Shown piece by piece: positions 6,597-15,064 of a DNA stretch of 43,820 nucleotides. Under the pieces are notes generated by a model. It saw nothing but the letters and a program-made list of their open reading frames with translations, was not told the DNA's origin and searched no databases. Numbering within the stretch: the stretch's first letter is position 1; each line of letters starts with the position of its first letter. Made by a program: the position numbers and the translations under genes. The stretch covers positions 1-43,820 of the forward strand of contig NZ_AHZC01000221.1 in assembly GCF_000247475.1 (NCBI RefSeq), written 5' to 3'. Origin of the DNA: Rhizobium sp. PDO1-076. GTDB taxonomy: Bacteria > Pseudomonadota > Alphaproteobacteria > Rhizobiales > Rhizobiaceae.

Positions 6597-8156
6597 CTAC
6601 CGAGGTGGGAAATCCGGTGGATAATAAAGTTCCCCAACCCTGTTGTCCGGCAGCAAGGCGAACACCCTCACGTCGCGTCCGACAGCGTCGGGCAATGTAA
6701 AGCGGAAACCAGGTCGGTGGCCATCAAAAAACGTAACGCCGTCTTCTACAGCACGGAATTGATGCATCGGCGCCTGCGCTTGGACAAGCTTGCCATCGAC
6801 AAACACAAGGACCGACAACGCAGTCCGATTGCGGACCCGGTCCAGCGCCCAGCCGCCGATCTCTAATAATTCGCCGGTTGCCCTGACTTTGGAAACCCAG
6901 CCTTGCCGCTCATCAGTCACCGAAAGCCGAACACCGTTCAGATTCAGGATAGTGTTCGGCCCGGCCTGCTCGAGACTGCCGTTGTTGCTGTCGAATGCAA
7001 ATGCGGTCGGGATGATCTGGTCATAGGAGCGCGTGAGAACTGCTCCACCGGCAATTGTCAGTAGCAAGCAGGCGGCGACATAGCCGAAGCTTTGGGAATT
7101 GTTACTCACTCCCCTGAAGGCTGCCAGGATCGGGGCCTCGACGTACCGATACACAAGCCAGCCAATCAGAATCGCTGCCAATATCAGCAACGCGGCATAG
7201 ATTGCGTGAACTCCAATCGTGTGCGGCATGTCAGCCAACAATCGACGCAGGGCGAGGAAGGTAGCCAAGTGGGTCAGGTAGATCGAGTATGAGGCGTTTC
7301 CGAGTTCAATCAGCCATGGTGGAAAGTTACGTTCTCCCATCTTCATCTCCAGAGCCACCATTCCGTAGACAATGAAGATGGAAGCAAATCCAAATTCGAT
7401 GACACGGTGCCAATCGAGGTCGACACTCAACCGGCCGGTCGCGTTCAAGGCGATTGAAACGGCAACCCAAGCGAGTCCGAGCACCAGGGACGGCACTGCG
7501 AATCTAGTTTCGTGGCGAAGGGCTAACACACCGACGACGCATCCTCCGATGAACTGTAGGTTCAGAGGGCTGAAGATGGCCAACTGTTCCAGAAAAGGGA
7601 GGTCGAGGGCGTGACCCCCCAAGATGGAGCACGTCCAAAGAATGAGGACCGGTGCAAACACCTCCCGTCTCACAAAAAAGAAGAGCAGAAATGAACAATA
7701 AAATAGTAGCTCCCAGGAGAGGCTCCATGCCTGTGGCACGAAGCAATTGTGTATGTCTGGGATCACAAGATTGGTCTGAACCAAAAAAGCAGACTGGAAA
7801 AGATGCCAGAATGCACCGGTATCGACGCAATAGTCATCCTTCAATAGGCTGTAACTGATCCAGGCGGCAGCAATCCAGACCACCCAGTAGACCGGGAAGA
7901 GACGGACGAGCCGCTTCCGAAGATAGGATGCAGCGCGTGTTCGATCACCTAGTTCACGATGATGAACCCAAGTTATGATGAAGCCTGAGATCACAAAGAA
8001 AAGATTCACACCGCCATACCCGAAAAAATACAGCAGCGAAAAAAATGGTGTCTCGACCTTGTCCCCAAGGTATATTTCCACAGCGTTGAAGTGGTAGATC
8101 ACCACCACAATCGCAGCTATGGCCCTGAGTGCCTGAATGCTGTTAAGCCGGACCAT
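6597..8156 (-). CDS. Membrane O-acyltransferase (acyltransferase_3, OafA/YrhL type) with C-terminal extra domain
   Basis: About residues 1-370 form a typical acyltransferase_3 membrane domain with around ten hydrophobic helices. It opens with the family signature IQALRAIAAIVVVIYHF (catalytic-type His in VIYHF) and then FGYGGVNLFFVISGFI. A soluble C-terminal region (last ~120 residues, with IGGWALD and a beta-rich pattern) resembles extra domains seen on some surface-polysaccharide enzymes. These proteins O-acetylate lipopolysaccharide or exopolysaccharide in the inner membrane. I chose the ATG at 8156; one six codons upstream (8174) is possible. It lies just after the tail-fibre genes in the same direction, the usual place for serotype-conversion cargo that changes the phage receptor. 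That role is inference. Confidence 0.82.
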   Translation of the reverse strand: MVRLNSIQALRAIAAIVVVIYHFNAVEIYLGDKVETPFFSLLYFFGYGGVNLFFVISGFIITWVHHRELGDRTRAASYLRKRLVRLFPVYWVVWIAAAWISYSLLKDDYCVDTGAFWHLFQSAFLVQTNLVIPDIHNCFVPQAWSLSWELLFYCSFLLFFFVRREVFAPVLILWTCSILGGHALDLPFLEQLAIFSPLNLQFIGGCVVGVLALRHETRFAVPSLVLGLAWVAVSIALNATGRLSVDLDWHRVIEFGFASIFIVYGMVALEMKMGERNFPPWLIELGNASYSIYLTHLATFLALRRLLADMPHTIGVHAIYAALLILAAILIGWLVYRYVEAPILAAFRGVSNNSQSFGYVAACLLLTIAGGAVLTRSYDQIIPTAFAFDSNNGSLEQAGPNTILNLNGVRLSVTDERQGWVSKVRATGELLEIGGWALDRVRNRTALSVLVFVDGKLVQAQAPMHQFRAVEDGVTFFDGHRPGFRFTLPDAVGRDVRVFALLPDNRVGELYYPPDFPPR

Positions 8157-8246
8157 TCTGTCCCAATCCCGCATGCTGTTCGTTTGTGTGCCTTATCCCA
8201 TGCCATAGGCACACCGCAATAAGCGCTATCCGCAATGGGAGGCGCA

Positions 8247-8801
8247 TCAAGGCCAGTTGATGTCCTCAAACGCTACCATGGCCGCGTGTGCATCGACTGC
8301 TGCCGTGATGTTGACCTTCGCGCCCAGACGAACCGCTTCGATCTTGGCACCAATGACCAGCCATTGCTTGTGCGCAATGTTAACGACAGCGGCGACGCCA
8401 GCTATGTCGGCCGCAGTAATCCCGACCTCTGCGGAAAGCAGCGGATAGTCACTTGCCAAAGGTGTCGCTGCCGCGATGAACCTTAAAGCTTCGTCGGCTT
8501 TTTGCTGGTAGGTCATTGCCTGCCCCGCTCCCATGGTAATGTACTTCAGCCGCTCTTTCTCGGCAGCATTGTCAATTGCGAGCGTAAGGGAGGCTTTCAG
8601 TTTCGCAAGATCGACCGTAGGTACACGGGCCTGCGGGAGGCCGCTGTCACCGGCAGTGATTTGGGCACCGCCATTCTGCGCGGAAAGTAACGCATCATGT
8701 TCGGTATCCGTTATCGCGACGACATCAGTTGGAATGTCAGAATTGACGCGGGAGTGATAAAACCCACCTGTAGAAGGGGAATAGTAGTACCCATTAATCA
8801 T
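8247..8801 (-). CDS. Tail fibre assembly protein
   Basis: The 184-aa protein starts like tail-fibre assembly chaperones (NGYYYSPSTGGFYHSRVN, then DVVAITDTEHDALLSAQ). It continues with a helical DUF4376-like region (QQKADEALRFIAAATPLASDYPLLSAEVGITA, then KQWLVIGAKIEAVRLGAK). Such proteins help fibre trimers fold and attach to the baseplate. It begins one base after the stop codon of the tail-fibre gene and is the last gene with clear virion function in the late operon. Confidence 0.75.
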   Translation of the reverse strand: MINGYYYSPSTGGFYHSRVNSDIPTDVVAITDTEHDALLSAQNGGAQITAGDSGLPQARVPTVDLAKLKASLTLAIDNAAEKERLKYITMGAGQAMTYQQKADEALRFIAAATPLASDYPLLSAEVGITAADIAGVAAVVNIAHKQWLVIGAKIEAVRLGAKVNITAAVDAHAAMVAFEDINWP

Positions 8802-8802
8802 C

Positions 8803-9861
8803 TCAATACCCCATCGCTATCCAATAGCCAAAGTCGGCAACCGCAGTCGAAAAGTTGTTGGTAGATATGCATTGGAAGGTGCTGGTCGTGATGTTGCCAA
8901 CGCCAAAAACGGCGACCTGAGATGCCTGAACCGGCGCACTTTGATCAGACACCACAAGGGAGCCGACTACTGTTGGGAACGTGACTGGGAAGGTTACTGT
9001 TACGACTGCAGACGCTGACGTAGCAACCGTTCCCCACTGCATAATCAGTCCGTTACCGAGCTTCGTCCAGCGCGAAGCCGGGGAGCCAGAAACCACATTC
9101 GCCGGGGATGTGAGGCGCCAGTAAGTCCCATCATAATTGAACTCGTTGATGCCAACGCCGATATCTCCCGGTGAGAGCGAATTCTCAAAGGGACGGTAGA
9201 TGCTGATCGCGCCGAGTCCATTGACGTTGAGGGTTGCGAGGGTTGCGGTGTTTGCATTGATGACGTTCAATCGGATGGTCATCCCAACCGTCAGCGCCGC
9301 AAGAGCCGGGGTGAAGGTCGCTGTCAGAGCGTTTGCTGTTCCACCGGCTGTGGAGTAGGTCCACTTTCCAGACTGCGCGTCGAGCGCGAGTTTCTCGACG
9401 TATGCGCCGGCTACTCGTTCGAAGACGCGCCCGTCCGGCAAGCTGACGCCATGCCCGTCAGGTGTCGTTGTGTAAGCCCAGGCGGAACCGTTCCACTCGG
9501 CGATCTTGCCGACGTTGGTCGCCCATATGCCCGTAGCACCGGTCGGGATGAGATAGGTATCACCGGCCACCGGTGCGCCAGGTGCCGAGGACAGCGTCAT
9601 AGAGATTACAGAGGTCCACCGACGAGTCCGGCTCCCGAAGGAAAGACCCATCAGTTGCAGTGCCTGATACAACTGGGTCCAATCTCCCGGATCGAGCACC
9701 AGCCCAGCTGCCTCGATAACTTTGATCACTTCCTCCTGGGCCATATTGAGCCAGAGTGCCGTTACCTCGGTTCCCTCCTGACCGACTTCGAGATCTTCGT
9801 CGATGAAACCGCGACGACCGCCGCCGATATCGATGGTGCCAGCGCCATTAACTCGATCCAT
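8803..9861 (-). CDS. Phage tail fibre protein
   Basis: The 352-aa protein has a phage-proximal N-terminal domain (DIGGGRRGFIDEDLEVGQEGTEVTALWLNMAQEEVIKVIEAAGL) typical of fibre N-termini. A DUF2793-like stretch (YLIPTGATGIWA, WAYTTTPDGHGVSLPDGRVFERVAGAY) follows, and then a beta-rich C-terminal region ending in GYWIAMGY that would contact the cell surface. Its start overlaps the gp48-like stop by one base (TGATG). It is shorter than Mu gpS, and I see no second fibre gene or invertible segment. Confidence 0.8.
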   Translation of the reverse strand: MDRVNGAGTIDIGGGRRGFIDEDLEVGQEGTEVTALWLNMAQEEVIKVIEAAGLVLDPGDWTQLYQALQLMGLSFGSRTRRWTSVISMTLSSAPGAPVAGDTYLIPTGATGIWATNVGKIAEWNGSAWAYTTTPDGHGVSLPDGRVFERVAGAYVEKLALDAQSGKWTYSTAGGTANALTATFTPALAALTVGMTIRLNVINANTATLATLNVNGLGAISIYRPFENSLSPGDIGVGINEFNYDGTYWRLTSPANVVSGSPASRWTKLGNGLIMQWGTVATSASAVVTVTFPVTFPTVVGSLVVSDQSAPVQASQVAVFGVGNITTSTFQCISTNNFSTAVADFGYWIAMGY

Positions 9862-10457
9862 CAGGATCCTCCATATGAAAAGACAACGGTAGTATGAGCC
9901 GGCTTTAAGCGCCGGATTTCACACTCGATCGAAGAGACGGCAAAAGATCCGAGGCTGTGTCCGGCACGGCTGGCGCCGGCCTTGAAGTTCACGACGGAAA
10001 CGAGACCAGGGATGTTGACCTTCCATACGAACTGGCATCCCTCCGGACGCAACCGCTGGCCAGCGCGAAGCCCGCCAGCCCGTGACGGCCAGTATTCTTC
10101 GACCGTTATTGCGACGCCGAGGCGCGCGGCCAGCGAGACGAAGTAAGGGATCGACTGGCCACCACGAGCAGTCCAGCGCTGATGTGCCAGACGGCGGCGC
10201 TGATCCACATTCAGGTTGCCCTGGTCACGGCCGCAAGGGTCCGGCCCAAGGCAGCGCTCGAAGTCGGTGAGCAGCGCATTGGCACTGCGAGGATCCGTCT
10301 CGCGCATCAGATCTTCTGCGCCCTGCTCGACGTCTGCGAGTGCGGCTGCGATGGCCTTGAACAGGCTGTCTCTCACTCCGCCGCGCTTGCCCAGGCCCCA
10401 GCCGGTGGCAAACTTTCGGATCAGGCTTGCGGTGATAGCATCGACGGTGCGGCTCAT
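9861..10457 (-). CDS. Baseplate protein, Mu gp48 / YmfQ (DUF2313) family
   Basis: The 198-aa protein sits between a gp47-like baseplate protein and the tail fibre, where Mu encodes gp48. The family pattern is present: a helical N-terminus (ALADVEQGAEDLMRETDPRSANALLTDFERCLGLDP type, here CLGPDPCG), then RRRLAHQRWTARGGQSIPYF, and a C-terminal VEEYWPSR...LRPEGCQFVWKV region. The ATG at 10457 overlaps the previous stop by four bases (ATGA), so I prefer it over the ATG four codons upstream. It is a structural part of the baseplate edge. Confidence 0.85.
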   Translation of the reverse strand: MSRTVDAITASLIRKFATGWGLGKRGGVRDSLFKAIAAALADVEQGAEDLMRETDPRSANALLTDFERCLGPDPCGRDQGNLNVDQRRRLAHQRWTARGGQSIPYFVSLAARLGVAITVEEYWPSRAGGLRAGQRLRPEGCQFVWKVNIPGLVSVVNFKAGASRAGHSLGSFAVSSIECEIRRLKPAHTTVVFSYGGS

Positions 10458-11596
10458 GCCGGCACCCATGTAATGACGCCTGGAACCGGCTGATGTGTGC
10501 TTGCGAGCGTGTAGCTTGCGGCCGGCACGACCAGGTCATGGGCATATTCGCCGCTGGCGGCCGAGATCGCTTCGGAAATCCGGCTGTATTCGATCAGCGC
10601 GCCGATCGGGCTGTCATTTTGACTGTCGTCATCGTCGCCGATCGTGGCGATGTAGCGGGTAAAGGCTTCGGTCACGGCAAGGCGGGTCGCTGCCGTGTCC
10701 GGACGCAGACGAACGGACAAAGGCACGGCCTCCAGCTCGGCCGGGATAACAATAGCTTTCGCGGTAACCGGACGCACACCTGTCGCGCTGGATTGCGGGC
10801 CGAGGTGGGTCTGCATTGTCTCGATTTCGTCTTCGGTTGGCACACGCGCCGCGCCGTCCTCGTCCTTCATCACGACGACAACGCCAACCGATCCGCGCCC
10901 AATCCATTCAGGAATGACCTTCACTGCCAAAGCGTCGGCAACTTCCTTCACCCAAACCGGATAGTCACCGGCAGCGCCGCCATGCGGCGGATTGCGGATG
11001 CGCTCAAGATATGCCGCCTTCAGCTCATCCGGCGTGAGTTCATCGGCTCCACCGGCAAAGGCCGTCGATACGGTCACTTTCGTGATTTCTGGATAAGCGA
11101 CCACGGTGGAGAGCCTGATGCCTGCCTCCAGATTGCCGGCAAGGCCGGCAGTGGTAGCGACCGCCGAAACGACGATGGTTCCGCCTGGGCCGATAGTGGC
11201 TGCAGCCGTCGTCTCGTAGAGCTGGCCATTGCCGGCGGATAGCGCGATACCGGACGGCAGCGCCGTGGTCGGCACTCCCTCGATCAGCACCGAGCCGACT
11301 GCGAGGATTGCCGGACGCCCATCGACACCCCAGACCGATGAATGCCGGCGAATGTATGTTTCGTCGTCGGCACTGTCGGGCATGTACTGGCGAGCCCACC
11401 AGGCCTGATGGTCGTGAACCTCGCGGATCTCCGGCGCAACAGCGCGCAGGATCTGGGAGAAGACACCCGATTTCGAACGCACGGCTAGCGAAACCTTGCG
11501 CGGGTCAGCATCTGGCCTGAGGACAAGGATATTGCCCTCAAGGGCGGATGCGATGCGCTCGAAGATGGATTTCGCACGTGGGATGATCCAGGGCAT
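10454..11596 (-). CDS. Baseplate J/gp47-like protein
   Basis: The 380-aa product (from the ATG at 11596) shows the Baseplate_J pattern: HQAWWARQYMPDSADDETYIRRHSSVWGV near residues 60-90, a central domain with GGADELTPDELKAAYLERIRNPPHGGAAGDYPVWVKEV, and GVRPVTAKAIVIPAELEAVPLSVRL further on. The protein is a wedge component of the contractile-tail baseplate. The start overlaps the gp46 stop (TGATG); longer upstream extension would run into gp46 coding sequence. Confidence 0.9.
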   Translation of the reverse strand: MPWIIPRAKSIFERIASALEGNILVLRPDADPRKVSLAVRSKSGVFSQILRAVAPEIREVHDHQAWWARQYMPDSADDETYIRRHSSVWGVDGRPAILAVGSVLIEGVPTTALPSGIALSAGNGQLYETTAAATIGPGGTIVVSAVATTAGLAGNLEAGIRLSTVVAYPEITKVTVSTAFAGGADELTPDELKAAYLERIRNPPHGGAAGDYPVWVKEVADALAVKVIPEWIGRGSVGVVVVMKDEDGAARVPTEDEIETMQTHLGPQSSATGVRPVTAKAIVIPAELEAVPLSVRLRPDTAATRLAVTEAFTRYIATIGDDDDSQNDSPIGALIEYSRISEAISAASGEYAHDLVVPAASYTLASTHQPVPGVITWVPA

Positions 11597-12057
11597 CAGT
11601 CCGCCACCCTTCTGGTCAGGGAGACACTCGTATCCTCGACCATCACACGGTAGCCCAGCACGCCGGCACGGACCCACTCGACCTCAATCTCGGCTGGCTG
11701 GCCTGTCTCTGCTTCAATCCAGCTCAAGGCCTCTTCAAGCCATGCTTCACAGAGCAGCCGCGTGGTCTCGGTCTGCTTGGCGCGGTCGAGCAGCCAGAGT
11801 TTGGATCCGGTCAGCTCACCATTCGGGTCGAAGGCATCGCCGATCGCGCCCCGGCGCTCGGAAAAGTTGGAAGGAGCTAGAAACTGCGATCGGCCTTCCG
11901 GCAGGGGATCATCCGGATCGGCACGGCGATCGAGGCCAACTGACATGATGATGGCCGGGATCGGGGTGAGATCGAGCACAAGATCGAAGTCGTCGCCGAG
12001 CGTGAGGTCGCAGCGGCGGGCTTCCGGATCATAGTTGATGGCGAGATCGCAAAACAT
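11596..12057 (-). CDS. Baseplate wedge protein, Mu gp46 family
   Basis: The 153-aa protein has the gp46/GPW pattern: DLAINYDPEARRCDLTLGDDFDLVLD at the N-terminus, RRGAIGDAFDPNGELTGSKLWLLDRAKQTETTRLLCEAWLEEALSWI in the middle, and a beta C-terminus. It is a baseplate wedge subunit acting with gp47. No Shine-Dalgarno precedes the ATG. Instead a repeated dyad element ends only 8 bases upstream, so the message may be nearly leaderless. Confidence 0.87.
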   Translation of the reverse strand: MFCDLAINYDPEARRCDLTLGDDFDLVLDLTPIPAIIMSVGLDRRADPDDPLPEGRSQFLAPSNFSERRGAIGDAFDPNGELTGSKLWLLDRAKQTETTRLLCEAWLEEALSWIEAETGQPAEIEVEWVRAGVLGYRVMVEDTSVSLTRRVAD

Positions 12058-12065
12058 GGCGCGAA

Positions 12066-12113
12066 GCTATCGCGCGCGCGGGGGCCTGATCATGCCCGCC
12101 TAGGCTGGCGGCA
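12066..12113 (-). promoter_or_regulatory. Repeated dyad element, copy D, before gp46 (candidate late promoter)
   Basis: On the minus strand this copy reads TGCCGCC-AGCCTA-GGCGGGCA, then ATGATCA, and exactly 22 bases after GGCGGGC comes GATAGC. Core and spacing are the same as in the copy at 17424-17469. If GATAGC acts as a -10 box, the dyad centre falls about 30 bases upstream of it, near -42, where Mor/C-type activators bind. Promoter function is inference; the repeat is seen. Confidence 0.5.
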
Positions 12114-12630
12114 TCAGCTAACCGGAACCTCGGTGAAACCGCTGCCTTCGACGATCCCGCCATGGGTATGCGTATCATCAACGCGAACGCCATTCACCTT
12201 CAGGTAACCGCCATCGATGTCAACGCCGGCATTAGTGATCGTAAACGTCAGACCGCCAATCGTGCAGGTAAAGGAAGACGCTGCCTTGACCTCGATCCCC
12301 CCTGACGCACGGACAACGATCAGGTCGCCACCCGCATTGTAGAGCGCGGCGTCTTTCGGACTGAGGCCGCCCAGGCGCTTCGACGGATTGGCAATCTGAA
12401 GCAAGACCATGTCGCCTTCATCGCCCCCCAACTGCCAGGGCGATGGCAACAGCGCCATCCTCCGGCGCACTGGTCGAGACGCCATATTGCTGCATTACCT
12501 CGACATCGGTGCGCCAGATCCCGTCGGCCACCTCGATCGAGGCCGTCTGGGTTTCGCCATCGTCCTTGATGTCCTTGACCGTGACGCGGCGTGCCATGCC
12601 CCGGAGTTTGTCGTCAGTTTCCTTGCTCAT
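12114..12630 (-). pseudogene. Baseplate spike protein V (Mu gp45 family), frame interrupted at a G6 run
   Basis: Two frames together make one gpV-like protein. Residues 1-70 (MSKETDDKLRGMARRVTVKDIKDDGE..., ALAVGGR) end at a TGA. The rest (DEGDMVLLQIANPSKRLGGLSPKDAALYNAGGDLIVV... to the C-terminal HTHGGIVEGSGF) continues in another frame. The switch is at GTT GGG GGG CGA TGA (G run at 12424-12429). Removing one G gives a continuous 171-aa protein. A -2 ribosomal slip on GGGGGG would also restore it. gpV forms the cell-puncturing spike at the tail tip, and the HxH near the C-terminus is typical of spike metal sites. A one-base slippage mutation or sequence error is the simplest reading. Confidence 0.8.
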
Positions 12631-13823
12631 AGGGCAGACGCCGTTCCGTCGAGCTTGCCGGACGCCTTGGCTTTCGACTTGCTGGACTTGTTCTTTCGGC
12701 GATTTCCTACTGGTTCCTTGTCGAAGGCTTCCGGGCTTTGATAGGTCAGATCGGTCGCAATGCCGGCGCTGTCTTCGCGGTAGACGACGCGCGAGATCAA
12801 CAGATCCCGATCGACATCGAGGAAGGCATCGGAGACCGATGCGATCTGGTTGACCGTCCAGAGCTGGCCGCTCGCCTCGTGGCCTTTCACCGTGTGGGTG
12901 AACTCCTCGCCCTCCGCACGGGCCGTCCGGTTGAACCAGTCGGCCTCGTCCTGGGCTGACACGTTGTCGGCCTTTGAGCGGGCCAGATAGACGATCGGGC
13001 GATGGCGGGTGATTTCGTCATCCTTGCTGCGGCCGGTGGCAACTGTGCCCTTGCGCTCCTTTTCGGTCGCAGAACCATCTCCATCCTCGCGATCGTCCGC
13101 GCCGATCGGCTCGGCAGTGGCGTCCAGTGCGGCAGCGCCACGCTGCTTGCCGGCCTTCTCGCCCTGGCCGCGCACGATGGTTTCGCTGTAGCGCCCTTCG
13201 TGGCTGAAGGTTCCTCTTGAGAACAGGACATTGCCGGGAAAGCGCAGCTCGGCCGGCGCTCTGGTCTGGCCGGTGCGGGTGATCACGATGCCGCCGACGC
13301 CGTCCGACAGCACCAGCGCGTGGCGGGAGCGCGCGCCCTTCTCGATCGCCGAGAAGCCGGTTTCAGCAAGGTCGAGGCTGTAGCGCTGGAACGGTTCGCC
13401 GGTGTCGATCTCGGTGCGCACCGACAGGCCATAGGGCTTGGCAACGCGCGCCGCCGCTTCCTCAAGCTTCACATTCTTGAACTCGGCCTCGTCTGCCATG
13501 GCAGCACCATCGATCAGGTCGCCGGTCATGTCGCGGCCGCTGATCGTGATCGAGGTCTGTCGTTCGCTGGCTTCTGCCTCTACACGCTCGATCGCGCCTT
13601 TGAGCACCAAGCGTCGGCCGATCTTGATCTCGACGGAAGGCCCCGGCTTCAGTTTGCGGACGGCCGCGTTGGACGCAAAAGGCAGCGCGTTCATCGAGCG
13701 CTCGGGATCCCTGAACGTGAAACTGAAGGCACCGGCAAAATCCTTCAGGTCTCGCGTAACCTCGCCAGACAGCCACTGGTCATAGGCAACGCCGTCAATG
13801 GTCAGCTTGATGCTCTTGGCCAT
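12627..13823 (-). CDS. Baseplate hub protein, Mu gpP (gp44) family
   Basis: The 398-aa protein starts at the ATG at 13823, overlapping the upstream stop (TGATG); a longer frame upstream would overlap gene N. The family pattern is present: KLTIDGVAYDQWLSGEVTRDLKDFAGAFSFTF at the N-terminus, KIGRRLVLKGAIERVE, SGRDMTGDLIDGA, then a C-terminal Lys-rich tail (KNKSSKSKAK). In Mu, P is the hub-like baseplate protein (gp27/gpD fold). It is followed immediately by the V gene. Confidence 0.88.
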   Translation of the reverse strand: MAKSIKLTIDGVAYDQWLSGEVTRDLKDFAGAFSFTFRDPERSMNALPFASNAAVRKLKPGPSVEIKIGRRLVLKGAIERVEAEASERQTSITISGRDMTGDLIDGAAMADEAEFKNVKLEEAAARVAKPYGLSVRTEIDTGEPFQRYSLDLAETGFSAIEKGARSRHALVLSDGVGGIVITRTGQTRAPAELRFPGNVLFSRGTFSHEGRYSETIVRGQGEKAGKQRGAAALDATAEPIGADDREDGDGSATEKERKGTVATGRSKDDEITRHRPIVYLARSKADNVSAQDEADWFNRTARAEGEEFTHTVKGHEASGQLWTVNQIASVSDAFLDVDRDLLISRVVYREDSAGIATDLTYQSPEAFDKEPVGNRRKNKSSKSKAKASGKLDGTASAL

Positions 13824-15064
13824 CAGCGGATCTCCAGCGCTTCGATCGTGCCGCTCTCGATGATCGCGGGATGTCTTGGACGATTGCGGGCAACGATGTC
13901 GAGATAGACATCCTCGATCCGCTCCGGCGCATCGCCCGCGATATGCTGGGCCACCTGCCATGCGTCCTGGTCGTTGTCGGCCGAGAAGGTCAGCACGTCG
14001 GGAAGGCGTCCGATCACTTCGTTGATGTCGATCACAAGAGCGGCCGAGACACGGCGCGCGGCTCGGATGAGATCGGAAGAAGCCGACTGATAGGTCTCCG
14101 CACCAAGATCTTCGGCGCGATCGACCAGAGTGCCAAGCGCTGCCGTCATCATGGACCTGTAGCCTGCCGCGTCCCGTCGAGATTCGAACTGGGCATAGGC
14201 GGACTGCTGGGCAGCGGCCGCCAGCATCCGGGCCGATGCATATATAAAGAGTGCCGCGTCGGTGTCGGATGGTGCCGACGAGGCAGCAAGGTTCAAGCCT
14301 TGCGCGAGTGTACTGGCAACGCTGATCCGTGCCTCTGCCGTGGGCTGAGGCGCTGCCGTCGACATGGGCGCAACGGCCGGTTCAACCACAACTGCATTGA
14401 GGATATCCCTCGCGGTCTTGATCCAGGCATCAAAGGCAGCGGGTGTGCCTGGGACAGTTGCCGCAAGCGCCGAGCGGATCTGCGGTAGAAGCTTCAGACT
14501 GTCGGCCGGCGCGGTCATGTTGCTGACGATCGACGTGACCACGCGTGCTGATCGATTGACGGCCGCTGTGCGAACAGATGAAAGAACCTTCGTTCCGACC
14601 AGGGCCGTCAGCAGTTCAGCAGCTGAAGACAGGCCGGCGATGCTGTCGGTCAATCCGGACACGACGGATGAAAGACCAGAACCGGCCCGAACCCGCTTCA
14701 CCCGCACATTGATGCGTGCGACCCGAAGCTCTTTCGAGGAAAAAGCGATGCTGGCCGGCTCTTCCAGGATGACCGACATCGGGCCAAGCCAGGGATGGAT
14801 AAGCTGTCCTGGTCCTGCCGTCTCAAAGGCCCTTTGAAGCGACTTCACCTGTGCCTTGTAGTCGTCGCCAATGATCAGCGCATCGATCGTGATGTAGGCC
14901 GGCAGCACACCGAAATCGTCGTAGGCGGCGGCATCGACACCCGGAAAAAGATACTCCAGGACACGCCGGCCGACTTCGGTGGACGTGTCGAGGAAATGCA
15001 AGGTCCGGCCGCGATAGGATCCAGGCAGTAGGCCGGGCAGTGTGTCGAGGCTATCGAGGATCAT
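13823..15064 (-). CDS. DNA circularisation / tail protein, Mu gpN (gp43) family
   Basis: The 413-aa protein opens with the DNA circulation N-terminal domain pattern: LPGSYRGRTLHFLDTSTEVGRRVLEYLFPG, IIGDDYKAQVKSLQRAFETAGPGQLIHPWLGPMSVIL, KELRVARINVRVKR. Long Ala-rich helices fill the C-terminal two thirds. In Mu, N is a tail/baseplate structural protein; the circularisation name comes from the family. The gene overlaps its neighbours by a few bases on both sides (tape measure and P). Confidence 0.88.
   Translation of the reverse strand: MILDSLDTLPGLLPGSYRGRTLHFLDTSTEVGRRVLEYLFPGVDAAAYDDFGVLPAYITIDALIIGDDYKAQVKSLQRAFETAGPGQLIHPWLGPMSVILEEPASIAFSSKELRVARINVRVKRVRAGSGLSSVVSGLTDSIAGLSSAAELLTALVGTKVLSSVRTAAVNRSARVVTSIVSNMTAPADSLKLLPQIRSALAATVPGTPAAFDAWIKTARDILNAVVVEPAVAPMSTAAPQPTAEARISVASTLAQGLNLAASSAPSDTDAALFIYASARMLAAAAQQSAYAQFESRRDAAGYRSMMTAALGTLVDRAEDLGAETYQSASSDLIRAARRVSAALVIDINEVIGRLPDVLTFSADNDQDAWQVAQHIAGDAPERIEDVYLDIVARNRPRHPAIIESGTIEALEIR

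Noticed and set aside
8175..9861. Invertible tail-fibre segment with recombinase, as Mu G/Gin
   Set aside because: Only one fibre gene and one assembly gene are present; no serine recombinase or inverted repeats were found next to them.
12738..14837. Plus-strand frames over genes N and P
   Set aside because: Shadow frames; the minus-strand genes have family patterns and overlap-coupled starts.
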